Positions 26,648-34,715 of a DNA stretch of 64,000 nt are shown piece after piece. Positions within the stretch are counted from its first letter, which is position 1; each line of letters starts with the position of its first letter. A program made the position numbers and the translations under genes. The notes beneath the pieces were generated by a model, which saw only the letters and a list, made by a program, of their open reading frames with translations, was not told the origin of the DNA and ran no database searches. The stretch is from the NCBI RefSeq assembly GCF_048323755.1, contig NZ_JBLWFS010000003.1, positions 186,001 through 250,000 on the forward strand, read 5' to 3'. This DNA is from Alkalihalobacterium sp048323755. GTDB lineage: Bacteria > Bacillota > Bacilli > Bacillales > Bacillaceae_F.

Positions 26648-27157
26648 ATGATTCAATTTTTAGTAACTACTAGTCTCGTATTACATTTGCTTACTTTTCT
26701 ATGGATTGTTACTTTACTACAAAAAATTAATAATCAACAAACACCTGCAGTTGATGAAGAGAAGCTAAAGCGGGAAATAGAAGACCTACTCATTGCTTAT
26801 ACATCTGAAATGAAAGAAGAAAACGAACAACTACTAGAACAATTAGTTAAATATAAGCAAGAAAGCTCAAGACCTTCAAGCATAAAGCGTGATGAAAATC
26901 TAGTGAAAGAACCTGAAGTGATTGTGTCAACGGGAACACAAGATGAAATTAAACTACCTTCTGCTCCAAAAGAACAAACAGAATATGAAGACTATAAACC
27001 TCCAGCGTTAGAGTCTGAAGACTCGGAAATGTATGAACAATCTAACATAGCTAAAGTCCTTTCTTTGTCTAAACAAGGCTACTCTGCAGAAGAAATAGCA
27101 AAAAAACTTCACCTTGGAAAAGGTGAAGTTGAATTAATGATAAAATTTTATCAATAA
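26648..27157 (+). CDS. swrB: Swarming motility protein SwrB (YlxL)
   Basis: 169 residues: an N-terminal transmembrane helix (about residues 3-24), a coiled coil, an acidic Pro-containing linker, and a C-terminal helix-turn-helix-like segment (LSKQGYSAEEIAKKLHLGKGEVELM). Length, architecture and place at the end of the fla/che operon match SwrB. In B. subtilis, SwrB promotes C-ring/FliP-dependent activation of type III export and sigD output. It is the last operon gene. Confidence 0.8.
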   Translation: MIQFLVTTSLVLHLLTFLWIVTLLQKINNQQTPAVDEEKLKREIEDLLIAYTSEMKEENEQLLEQLVKYKQESSRPSSIKRDENLVKEPEVIVSTGTQDEIKLPSAPKEQTEYEDYKPPALESEDSEMYEQSNIAKVLSLSKQGYSAEEIAKKLHLGKGEVELMIKFYQ

Positions 27158-27171
27158 ATTTTCTTTGCTAC

Positions 27172-27200
27172 TTGCTATTGCATGGTCGTTGTGGTATATT
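27172..27200 (+). promoter_or_regulatory. SigA-type promoter for rpsB
   Basis: TTGCTA at 27172-27177 and TATATT at 27195-27200 are separated by exactly 17 bp, 15 bp after the swrB stop. Transcription would begin near 27207, giving a leader of about 115 nt before rpsB. Confidence 0.7.
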
Positions 27201-27232
27201 AATCCACGGTGTTAATCACACACGCATTCTAA

Positions 27233-27273
27233 TTTAAGTGAGGGTGCTGAAAGCTTTTTCAGTCTTACTTAAA
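27233..27273 (+). promoter_or_regulatory. Hairpin in the rpsB leader
   Basis: A long stem pairs TTTAAGT (27233-27239) with ACTTAAA (27267-27273), continues through wobble pairs, and ends in a second perfect stem CTGAAA/TTTCAG (27247-27252 with 27257-27262). There is no T-run, so it is not a terminator. A role in S2 autoregulation or RNA stability is inference. Confidence 0.5.
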
Positions 27274-27321
27274 GATGAGGATTGCGGAGGAAAACAAAAA
27301 CCATTGAAGGAGGTGTTTGAT

Positions 27322-28050
27322 GTGGCAGTAATTTCAATGAAACAATTACTAGAGGCAGGGGTACACTTCGGTCACCAAACTCGTCGTTGGAACCCAAAAA
27401 TGTCTCGCTACATCTTCACAGAACGTAACGGAATTTACATCATCGATTTACAAAAGACTGTTAAAAAGGTTGAGGAAGCTTACAATTTCGTAAGAGACCT
27501 AGCAGCAGACGGCGGAAAAGTTTTATTTGTTGGTACAAAGAAACAAGCTCAAGATTCTGTTAAAGAAGAAGCTGAGCGTTGTGGAATGTACTTCATCAAC
27601 CAACGTTGGTTAGGTGGAACATTAACAAACTTTTCTACAATCCAAAAACGTGTTGGACGTTTAAAAGAGTTAGAAAGAATGCAAGAAGATGGAACGTTTG
27701 ATGTTCTTCCAAAGAAAGAAGTTATTCTTCTTAAGAAGGAAATGGACCGTTTAGAAAAGTTCTTAGGTGGAATTAAAGATATGAAAGGTGTTCCAGATGC
27801 ACTATTCATTATCGACCCACGTAAAGAGCGTATTGCAATTGCTGAAGCTCATAAATTAAACATCCCAATTGTTGCTATTGTAGATACAAACTGTGATCCA
27901 GATGAGATTGATTATGTTATCCCAGGTAACGATGATGCAATTCGTGCCGTAAAACTTCTTACTGGTAAGATGGCTGATGCGATTATCGAAGCTACTTCAG
28001 CTGCTGCTAATGAAAGTGCTGAGCAAGAAGAAGTAGAAGAAACTGTTTAA
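27322..28050 (+). CDS. rpsB: 30S ribosomal protein S2
   Basis: 242 residues. The beginning MAVISMKQLLEAGVHFGHQ and the motif RRWNPKMSRYIF are diagnostic of S2, and the acidic C-terminal tail is typical. GTG 27322 is chosen because S2 proteins start here and GAAGGAGGTG lies just upstream; the open frame extends back to 27238 only through the leader. It has its own promoter, and a terminator follows. Confidence 0.97.
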   Translation: MAVISMKQLLEAGVHFGHQTRRWNPKMSRYIFTERNGIYIIDLQKTVKKVEEAYNFVRDLAADGGKVLFVGTKKQAQDSVKEEAERCGMYFINQRWLGGTLTNFSTIQKRVGRLKELERMQEDGTFDVLPKKEVILLKKEMDRLEKFLGGIKDMKGVPDALFIIDPRKERIAIAEAHKLNIPIVAIVDTNCDPDEIDYVIPGNDDAIRAVKLLTGKMADAIIEATSAAANESAEQEEVEETV

Positions 28051-28069
28051 TTTCATTTGCTCTTCAAAG

Positions 28070-28105
28070 GGTGGTAAAGGGGTTTGCCCTTTATCACCTT
28101 TTTTA
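28070..28105 (+). terminator. Rho-independent terminator after rpsB
   Basis: A 12-bp stem (GGTGGTAAAGGG at 28070-28081 with CCCTTTATCACC at 28087-28098, one G-T pair) is followed by six T. It separates rpsB from tsf, though read-through is possible. Confidence 0.85.
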
Positions 28106-28261
28106 AAAGAAAAGTAGTCTTTTATAGGGTTACTTTTCATGAAAATGGACATGCATATAAAGTATTGACCGTTCAAAAAGGATGACAACAATACTGTTTT
28201 ATTTTTTGGACAATAACTATATATGCAAAATATTACATACAACCATAAGGAGGAATTGATG

Positions 28262-29140
28262 ATGGCAATTACTGCTAGCATGGTAAAAGAATTACGTGAA
28301 AAAACAGGTGCAGGTATGATGGACTGCAAAAAAGCATTAGTAGAAACTGATGGGGATATGGAAAAAGCAATCGACTACCTTCGTGAAAAAGGTATCGCTA
28401 AAGCTGCTAAAAAAGCTGATCGTATCGCTGCAGAAGGTTTAGCATACGTAGCAACAGAAGGAAACAAAGCTGTGATCGTTGAAATTAACTCCGAGACTGA
28501 CTTTGTTGCTAAAAATGATAACTTTAAAAACTTAGTTGCTGAGCTGGCAAAACAAATCTTAGCTGATAATCCTGCAAGTGTTGAAGAAGCGTTAGCAAAA
28601 CCAATGCACGGTGAAACTGTTGAGACATACATTAACAGTCAAATCGCTAAAATTGGAGAGAAGATCTCTCTTCGTCGTTTTGAAATCGTAGAAAAGGCAG
28701 ATTCTGCAGTGTTTGGTTCTTATTTACATATGGGAGGACGCATCGGAGTTCTGACGGTTCTTGATGGTACAACTGATGAAGATTTGGCGAAAGATGTTGC
28801 TATGCACATCGCTGCAATTAAACCAGTTTACGTTTCTCGTGATGAAGTTCCAGCTGAAGAAGTAAATCGTGAGCGTGAAGTATTAAAACAACAAGCTTTA
28901 AACGAAGGTAAACCTGAGAACATCGTTGAGAAAATGGTAGAAGGCCGTTTAAGTAAATATTTTGAAGATGTATGTTTACTTGATCAGCCGTTTGTTAAAG
29001 ATAGTGACCATAAAGTTGGTAAATATGTAGCTAACAAAGGTGCTTCTGTTCAAACATTCATTCGCTATGAAGTGGGCGAAGGTATGGAAAAACGTGAAGA
29101 CAACTTCGCAGAAGAAGTAATGTCTCAAGTGAAGAAATAA
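28262..29140 (+). CDS. tsf: Elongation factor Ts
   Basis: 292 residues starting MAITASMVKELREKTGAGM, with the N-terminal UBA-like domain (MMDCKKALVETDGDMEKAI) and the EF-Tu-contact motif SETDFVAKN. It is the nucleotide exchange factor for EF-Tu. ATG 28262 is chosen over 28259 and 28223 by family alignment and spacing from AAGGAGG. A terminator follows. Confidence 0.97.
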   Translation: MAITASMVKELREKTGAGMMDCKKALVETDGDMEKAIDYLREKGIAKAAKKADRIAAEGLAYVATEGNKAVIVEINSETDFVAKNDNFKNLVAELAKQILADNPASVEEALAKPMHGETVETYINSQIAKIGEKISLRRFEIVEKADSAVFGSYLHMGGRIGVLTVLDGTTDEDLAKDVAMHIAAIKPVYVSRDEVPAEEVNREREVLKQQALNEGKPENIVEKMVEGRLSKYFEDVCLLDQPFVKDSDHKVGKYVANKGASVQTFIRYEVGEGMEKREDNFAEEVMSQVKK

Positions 29141-29153
29141 GCAATTAACTAGG

Positions 29154-29182
29154 ATAGGGAGCACACTGTGTTCCCTATTTTT
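29154..29182 (+). terminator. Rho-independent terminator after tsf
   Basis: An 11-bp stem (29154-29164 with 29168-29178, ATAGGGAGCAC against GTGTTCCCTAT) has a 3-nt loop and a short T-run, 13 bp after the tsf stop. Confidence 0.8.
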
Positions 29183-29240
29183 CAAAAAAAAGGGCATTGT
29201 AGCCCGAATGTGGACGTATTTGTAGCTAATGGAGGTAAAC

Positions 29241-29957
29241 ATGAGCAAATATAATCGGGTAGTCCTAAAGCTAAGTGGCGAAGCATTGGCTGGAGACTTA
29301 GGATATGGAATTGACCCCGCAGTCATTCAATCAATCGCAACTCAAGTGAAAGGTATTGTTGAACTAGATGTCGAAGTAGCTGTAGTTGTAGGTGGTGGAA
29401 ATATTTGGCGTGGTATGGCAGGTAGTGCAAAAGGTATGGATCGTGCAACTGCTGACTACATGGGGATGTTAGCAACAGTCATGAACTCTCTTGCTCTTCA
29501 AGATAGTTTAGAAACAATTGGGGTGGAATCCCGTGTTCAAACATCAATTGAAATGAGACAAGTGGCAGAGCCTTACATTCGCCGTAAAGCGATCCGTCAC
29601 TTAGAGAAAAAGCGTGTTGTTATTTTTGCAGCAGGAACTGGTAATCCATACTTTTCGACGGATACTACTGCTGCCTTAAGAGCTGCTGAAATTGAAGCAG
29701 AAGTTATTCTTATGGCAAAGAATAAAGTAGATGGTGTTTATAGTGCGGATCCAGCAGTTGATCCATCAGCGAAGAAATATCAATCTATTACGTACCTAGA
29801 TTTATTAAAAGAAGGATTGGCTGTAATGGATTCTACAGCTTCATCATTATGTATGGATAATGATATTCCACTTATAGTCTTCTCGATTATGGAAGAAGGA
29901 AATATTAAACGTGCCGTTTTAGGTGAACAAATTGGAACAGTTGTTAGGGGGACTTAA
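29241..29957 (+). CDS. pyrH: UMP kinase
   Basis: 238 residues of the amino-acid-kinase fold, with the starting motif KYNRVVLKLSGEAL, GGGNIWRG, and the DTTAALRAAEIEA nucleotide-binding region. It phosphorylates UMP to UDP for RNA, DNA and cell-wall precursors. ATG 29241 follows TGGAGGT; the in-frame ATG 29229 overlaps that site. frr begins one base after the stop. Confidence 0.97.
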   Translation: MSKYNRVVLKLSGEALAGDLGYGIDPAVIQSIATQVKGIVELDVEVAVVVGGGNIWRGMAGSAKGMDRATADYMGMLATVMNSLALQDSLETIGVESRVQTSIEMRQVAEPYIRRKAIRHLEKKRVVIFAAGTGNPYFSTDTTAALRAAEIEAEVILMAKNKVDGVYSADPAVDPSAKKYQSITYLDLLKEGLAVMDSTASSLCMDNDIPLIVFSIMEEGNIKRAVLGEQIGTVVRGT

Positions 29958-29958
29958 A

Positions 29959-30516
29959 ATGTCAAAAGAACTTATGCAAGACGCGCAAGGTCGAATGAAA
30001 AAAGCGCTAGATGCTTTAAATCGTGAGTTAGCCACGTTACGTGCAGGACGTGCAAATCCGAGCTTACTTGAAAAAGTAACAGTAGAATATTATGGTGCTC
30101 CAACACCGCTAAATCAATTAGCGACAATTTCCGTACCCGAAGCAAGAATGCTAGTTATTCAACCGTTCGATAAGACAGTTATTGGGGAAATTGAAAAAGC
30201 AATTTTAAAATCAGACCTAGGTCTAACTCCTTCAAATGACGGAACAATAATCCGTCTAACGATTCCTGCCTTAACTGAAGAGCGTCGTAAAGACCTTGTA
30301 AAACTTGTTAAGAAGTATGCTGAAGAAGGAAAGGTAGCAGTTCGTAACATTCGTCGCGATATTAATGATGATTTGAAAAAGTTACAAAAAGACGGTGAAC
30401 TGACAGAAGACGATCTTCGTCGCTCTACAGAAGATGTTCAGAAGCTGACTGATAAACATATTGCAGATATCGATCAAATTGCTACAAATAAAGAAAAAGA
30501 AATCATGGAAGTATAA
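29959..30516 (+). CDS. frr: Ribosome recycling factor
   Basis: 185 residues, the standard length. Conserved segments include LATLRAGRANPSLLE, IRLTIPALTEERRKDLVK and VRNIRRD. With EF-G it splits post-termination ribosomes. ATG 29959 begins directly after pyrH with GGGGG upstream. The open frame back to 29923 lies in pyrH and is not used. Confidence 0.97.
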   Translation: MSKELMQDAQGRMKKALDALNRELATLRAGRANPSLLEKVTVEYYGAPTPLNQLATISVPEARMLVIQPFDKTVIGEIEKAILKSDLGLTPSNDGTIIRLTIPALTEERRKDLVKLVKKYAEEGKVAVRNIRRDINDDLKKLQKDGELTEDDLRRSTEDVQKLTDKHIADIDQIATNKEKEIMEV

Positions 30517-30550
30517 GTGATTTCACGGTACAATAGAATAATGTAAATAG

Positions 30551-30576
30551 ACCCTCTTGATACAGGGGGTTTTTTT
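30551..30576 (+). terminator. Rho-independent terminator after frr
   Basis: ACCCTC (30551-30556) pairs with GGGGGT (30565-30570) around an 8-nt loop, followed by a run of seven T. It ends the pyrH-frr unit, before uppS. Confidence 0.8.
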
Positions 30577-30671
30577 ACACTGTTTTATTGAAAATGATAT
30601 ATTTTCGCATAATTTGTATTATAGCTCATCCATATGGTAAAAATGGATGGTGTTGTTTTGGAGGGCTAGAA

Positions 30672-31439
30672 ATGCTTGAGAAATTTAAAAAGTTGAGATC
30701 ATCTAATGAAATGGATAGACCCTCACTTGAGATGGATTTAGAAAATATCCCAGGTCACGTAGCCATCATTATGGATGGTAATGGCAGATGGGCTAATAAT
30801 AAAGGGTTACCTAGAGTAGCTGGTCATCGTGAAGGAATGAAAGTCGTAAATAAGATCGTTAGTCGAGCGAACAAGTTAGGTGTAAAAGTCTTAACACTCT
30901 ATGCATTTTCTACAGAAAACTGGAAGAGGCCTAAACCAGAGGTTGAGTTTTTAATGAAGTTACCTGAGTTATATCTTAGTAAGGAACTACCTAAGTTGAA
31001 GAAAGAAAATGTAAAAGTAAGATTAATGGGTTGTCCTGATGAGTTGCCATCTCATACGCTTCGAGCGGTAGAAACTGCAATCGAAGAAACGAAAGAAAAT
31101 ACAGGTCTCATACTAAATTTTGCTCTTAATTATGGCAGCCGAGTAGAGATTTTAAGAGCCATTCGTGTATTAGCCTCTCAAGTTCAAGACGGGAAGCTTT
31201 CTCCTGATGAAATAACAGAGGATCAATTTGAACAGCACTTAATGACGGATGATTTGAATGATCCAGATTTACTAATTCGTACGAGCGGTGAGCTACGTTT
31301 AAGTAATTTTATGCTTTGGCAACTTGCCTATAGTGAGTTTTGGTTCACTGATGTTTTGTGGCCAGATTTCACAGAAGAGCACTTCGAGGAGGCTATCCGT
31401 GTTTATCAAAAAAGAGGTCGTAGATACGGTGGCGTATAG
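30672..31439 (+). CDS. uppS: Undecaprenyl diphosphate synthase
   Basis: 255 residues, cis-prenyltransferase family. Catalytic D35 lies in IIMDGNGRWA, and the C-terminal signature LIRTSGELRLSNFMLWQ is complete. It makes the C55 lipid carrier for peptidoglycan and teichoic acids from isoprenoid units supplied by the Dxr pathway encoded nearby. ATG 30672 follows TTGGAGGG; the open frame back to 30588 is leader. cdsA follows by 15 bp. Confidence 0.96.
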   Translation: MLEKFKKLRSSNEMDRPSLEMDLENIPGHVAIIMDGNGRWANNKGLPRVAGHREGMKVVNKIVSRANKLGVKVLTLYAFSTENWKRPKPEVEFLMKLPELYLSKELPKLKKENVKVRLMGCPDELPSHTLRAVETAIEETKENTGLILNFALNYGSRVEILRAIRVLASQVQDGKLSPDEITEDQFEQHLMTDDLNDPDLLIRTSGELRLSNFMLWQLAYSEFWFTDVLWPDFTEEHFEEAIRVYQKRGRRYGGV

Positions 31440-31454
31440 AAAGGAGGAAGGATT

Positions 31455-32252
31455 ATGAAACAAAGAATTATTACAGCCGTCATTGCTGCATCATTTTTTA
31501 TTCCAATAACGATTGTAGGCGGTTGGCTGTTTACATTTACGATTATTCTGGTAGCCTCTATTGCAATGGTTGAATTATTAAAGATGAAAAAAATTCCTCC
31601 TTTCTCGTTTATTGGCCTCGTTAGTTTAATTCTAATGTGGGTATTGCTCGTACCTACAAATTGGCTGGATTTAACAATCCTTTCCCACGTGACAAAAGTT
31701 GAAATTTTTGTATTTATGATCTTGATACTACTAATGACTACAGTTATTACGAAAAATAAATATACATTCGATGAAGTTGGATTTATCATTCTATCATCTG
31801 TTTATGTAGGGTTCGGATTTCACTATTTAATTATGACTCGATTGGATGCTGTTAATGGACTAGCACTCGTATTTTTTGTATTGTTCATTATTTGGTCTAC
31901 CGATTCCGGTGCATATTTTGTCGGCCGGAAATTAGGAAAAAGGAAACTTTGGCCAGATATTAGCCCAAAGAAAACGATTGAAGGGTCTATAGGTGGGATA
32001 ATATGTGCTTTTGTAGTCGGTTTTGTCTTTCAACTCATATTCCCGATCTTCGACTCGTATATTATCTTAGGACTTGTCATATTAGTGGCTTCTATTTTTG
32101 GTCAAATGGGAGATTTAGTAGAATCTGCTTTAAAGCGTCATTACGCTGTTAAGGACTCAGGTAATGTACTTCCTGGTCATGGGGGGATATTAGATCGTTT
32201 TGACAGCCTTATATATGTCATGCCGATTTTACATCTGTTACAATTAATTTAA
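31455..32252 (+). CDS. cdsA: Phosphatidate cytidylyltransferase
   Basis: 265 residues, about eight transmembrane helices, with the C-terminal CDP-diglyceride synthetase signature around GDLVESALKRHYAVKDSG and LPGHGGILDRFDS. It converts phosphatidic acid and CTP to CDP-diacylglycerol for membrane phospholipids. ATG 31455 follows AAGGAGGAAGG. It lies between uppS and dxr. Confidence 0.96.
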   Translation: MKQRIITAVIAASFFIPITIVGGWLFTFTIILVASIAMVELLKMKKIPPFSFIGLVSLILMWVLLVPTNWLDLTILSHVTKVEIFVFMILILLMTTVITKNKYTFDEVGFIILSSVYVGFGFHYLIMTRLDAVNGLALVFFVLFIIWSTDSGAYFVGRKLGKRKLWPDISPKKTIEGSIGGIICAFVVGFVFQLIFPIFDSYIILGLVILVASIFGQMGDLVESALKRHYAVKDSGNVLPGHGGILDRFDSLIYVMPILHLLQLI

Positions 32253-32282
32253 AATGTGTTTTGTAGTAAAGGGTGAAAGTCA

Positions 32283-33431
32283 TTGAAAAAAATTAGCTTA
32301 TTAGGTGCTACTGGTTCGATTGGCACACAGACGTTGGATATTATAAATCAACACCCTGACCGCTTTGAACTTGTTGCAATGTCCATAGGTAAAAATATGA
32401 AATTAGGGTTAGAGTTAGTTCACCAATTCAAACCTAAACTCTTATCCGTTTTAACAAAAGAAACGTTTGAACAAATTAAACATGAAGTACCAAGTGGTGT
32501 AAAGCTAAGCTATGGTGATGCAGGCCTTGTAGAAGTAGCCACTATTCCAGAAGCCGATGTACTTGTGAATGCAGTCATTGGAAGTGTTGGTTTAGGTCCA
32601 ACTCTTGCTGCGATTGAAGCTAGGAAAACGATAGCGATTGCAAATAAGGAAACGTTAGTAACAGCTGGACATATTGTTACCCAAAAGGCAAAAGAATACG
32701 GCGTGTCTCTCCTGCCAGTTGATAGTGAACATTCTGCTATTTTTCAATGTTTACAAGGGGAGAACATTAAGAATATAAGCAGGCTACTTGTAACAGCTTC
32801 TGGTGGAAGTTTTAGAGATAAGCGCAGAGATGAATTAGCAAATGTTACGGTAGAAGACGCGTTAAATCACCCTAATTGGTCCATGGGTGCAAAGATTACA
32901 ATTGACTCTGCTACTATGATGAATAAAGGACTTGAAGTGATAGAAGCTCATTGGCTCTTCGATATGCCATATGATCAAATTGAAGTTCTCTTACATAAGG
33001 AAAGTATAATTCACTCTATGGTTGAGTATATCGATGGAAGCGTGATTGCTCAATTAGGGACTCCAGATATGAGAGTACCTATCCAATATGCGTTGGGCTT
33101 CCCTGACAGGCTTGATTTCAAGAAACAAGACCGGTTAAACTTATGGGAAGTAGGTAAGTTACACTTTAATAAGCCTGACTTCGAACGTTATCGTTGCTTG
33201 AAGTTTGCTTATGAAGCTGGACGTACTGGCGGGACCATGCCTACCGTGTTAAATGCAGCTAACGAAGTTGCAGTTGCAGCTTTCTTAGAAAAAAAGATTA
33301 TGTTTTTACAAATTGAAGATTATATTGAACAAGCATTGGAAAATCATCAACTAGTTAATAAACCTTCGTTAGAAACTATTATTGAAGTGGATCAACAGAC
33401 TAGAAGGTTTGTTCACTCACTCATGTCATAA
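32283..33431 (+). CDS. dxr: 1-deoxy-D-xylulose 5-phosphate reductoisomerase
   Basis: 382 residues. The NADPH-binding GATGSIGTQTLDI lies at the N-terminus, and the active-site segments VDSEHSAIFQCLQG and NHPNWSMGAKITIDSATMMNKGLE are intact. It catalyses the first committed step of the MEP isoprenoid pathway. The start is TTG 32283 after AAAGGGTGAAAG. rasP begins 16 bp after its stop. Confidence 0.96.
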   Translation: MKKISLLGATGSIGTQTLDIINQHPDRFELVAMSIGKNMKLGLELVHQFKPKLLSVLTKETFEQIKHEVPSGVKLSYGDAGLVEVATIPEADVLVNAVIGSVGLGPTLAAIEARKTIAIANKETLVTAGHIVTQKAKEYGVSLLPVDSEHSAIFQCLQGENIKNISRLLVTASGGSFRDKRRDELANVTVEDALNHPNWSMGAKITIDSATMMNKGLEVIEAHWLFDMPYDQIEVLLHKESIIHSMVEYIDGSVIAQLGTPDMRVPIQYALGFPDRLDFKKQDRLNLWEVGKLHFNKPDFERYRCLKFAYEAGRTGGTMPTVLNAANEVAVAAFLEKKIMFLQIEDYIEQALENHQLVNKPSLETIIEVDQQTRRFVHSLMS

Positions 33432-33447
33432 AGGTGGGGATACGTTC

Positions 33448-34701
33448 ATGAATACTTTAATTGCCATTATTATCATCTTCGGTTTACTGGTGTTTATCCA
33501 CGAATGGGGACACTTGTATTTTGCAAAACGTGCAGGAATATTATGCCGTGAATTTGCTATTGGGTTTGGGCCTAAGTTGTTTTCGTTTAGAAGAGATGAA
33601 ACTCTTTATACTATACGTTTATTACCCTTAGGTGGCTTTGTTCGTATGGCTGGAGAAGACCCTGAGTTAATTCAAATTAAACCGGGATATGAAATTGGCT
33701 TAGTATTTAACAGAAGAAATAAAGTGTCAGAAATCATTGTAAACAATAAATCGAAGCATCCAGAAGCAAAAATTGTTACTGTTGAGCGTGTCGATTTAGA
33801 AAAAGACTTATTCATTGAGGCTTATGAAGATGGTGAACTCGTTTCATATCCAGTACATGAAAAAGCGAATATTATATATGACGAGGAACCTACACAAATT
33901 GCACCTCTTGATCGTCAATTTGGTTCGAAGACGATTCCCCAACGTGCACTAGCTATTTTTGCTGGTCCAATGATGAACTTTGTATTAGCATTTTTAATTT
34001 TGACAGCATTTGCTCTATTAGCAGGAATGCCAGTAGACGAGTCAAGAATTGGTATGGTTTCGCCTGAAGGAGCTGCAGCAGAAGCTGAACTTGTAGAGAA
34101 TGATCGGATACTTTCAATTAACGGCCAACCACTCGAAACGTGGGAAGACTTAACATCAGTTATTCAAAAACATCCTAATCAAGATCTAGTTTTCGAAGTG
34201 GAACGTAATGGGCAAGTCTTCGAAGCGGTTGTAACACCTCAAGAAAGACAAGGTCCAACTGGAGAACCTGAAGGTTTCATAGGGGTTGGTCAATCAACAA
34301 CCTTTACTGTATTAGGTTCGATTAAATATGGAGTAACTGAAACTTATGTTTTTGCTAAGTTGATCTTTGAGGCATTAGGAATGTTAGTAACTGGTCAGTT
34401 TTCATTAGATCAGCTTGCGGGGCCAGTAGGAATTTATAATTATACAGGTCAAGCCGCTGAAATGGGTATTTTAGTTCTTATGAAATGGGCGGCTATTTTA
34501 AGTGTAAACCTTGGTATAATTAATCTACTACCACTTCCTGCTCTAGATGGTGGCCGACTTATGTTTATTGGGGTTGAAGCGGTTCGCGGCAAACCAATTG
34601 ATCCACAAAAGGAAGGGTTAGTTCATTTTATCGGGTTTGCCTTATTAATGCTATTAATGTTAGTAGTAACTTGGAACGATATTAACAAATTCTTTTTATA
34701 G
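33448..34701 (+). CDS. rasP: Site-2 intramembrane protease RasP (RseP)
   Basis: 417 residues. The zinc-binding HEWGH (residues 18-22) lies in the first transmembrane helix, a PDZ domain spans about residues 205-280, and the second metal-ligand motif NLLPLPALDGGRL lies near residue 365. In Bacillus, RasP cleaves anti-sigma factors such as RsiW and membrane FtsL or signal-peptide remnants. ATG 33448 follows AAAGGTGGGG; the frame extends into dxr only in principle. Confidence 0.95.
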   Translation: MNTLIAIIIIFGLLVFIHEWGHLYFAKRAGILCREFAIGFGPKLFSFRRDETLYTIRLLPLGGFVRMAGEDPELIQIKPGYEIGLVFNRRNKVSEIIVNNKSKHPEAKIVTVERVDLEKDLFIEAYEDGELVSYPVHEKANIIYDEEPTQIAPLDRQFGSKTIPQRALAIFAGPMMNFVLAFLILTAFALLAGMPVDESRIGMVSPEGAAAEAELVENDRILSINGQPLETWEDLTSVIQKHPNQDLVFEVERNGQVFEAVVTPQERQGPTGEPEGFIGVGQSTTFTVLGSIKYGVTETYVFAKLIFEALGMLVTGQFSLDQLAGPVGIYNYTGQAAEMGILVLMKWAAILSVNLGIINLLPLPALDGGRLMFIGVEAVRGKPIDPQKEGLVHFIGFALLMLLMLVVTWNDINKFFL

Positions 34702-34715
34702 GAAGGGAAAAACAA

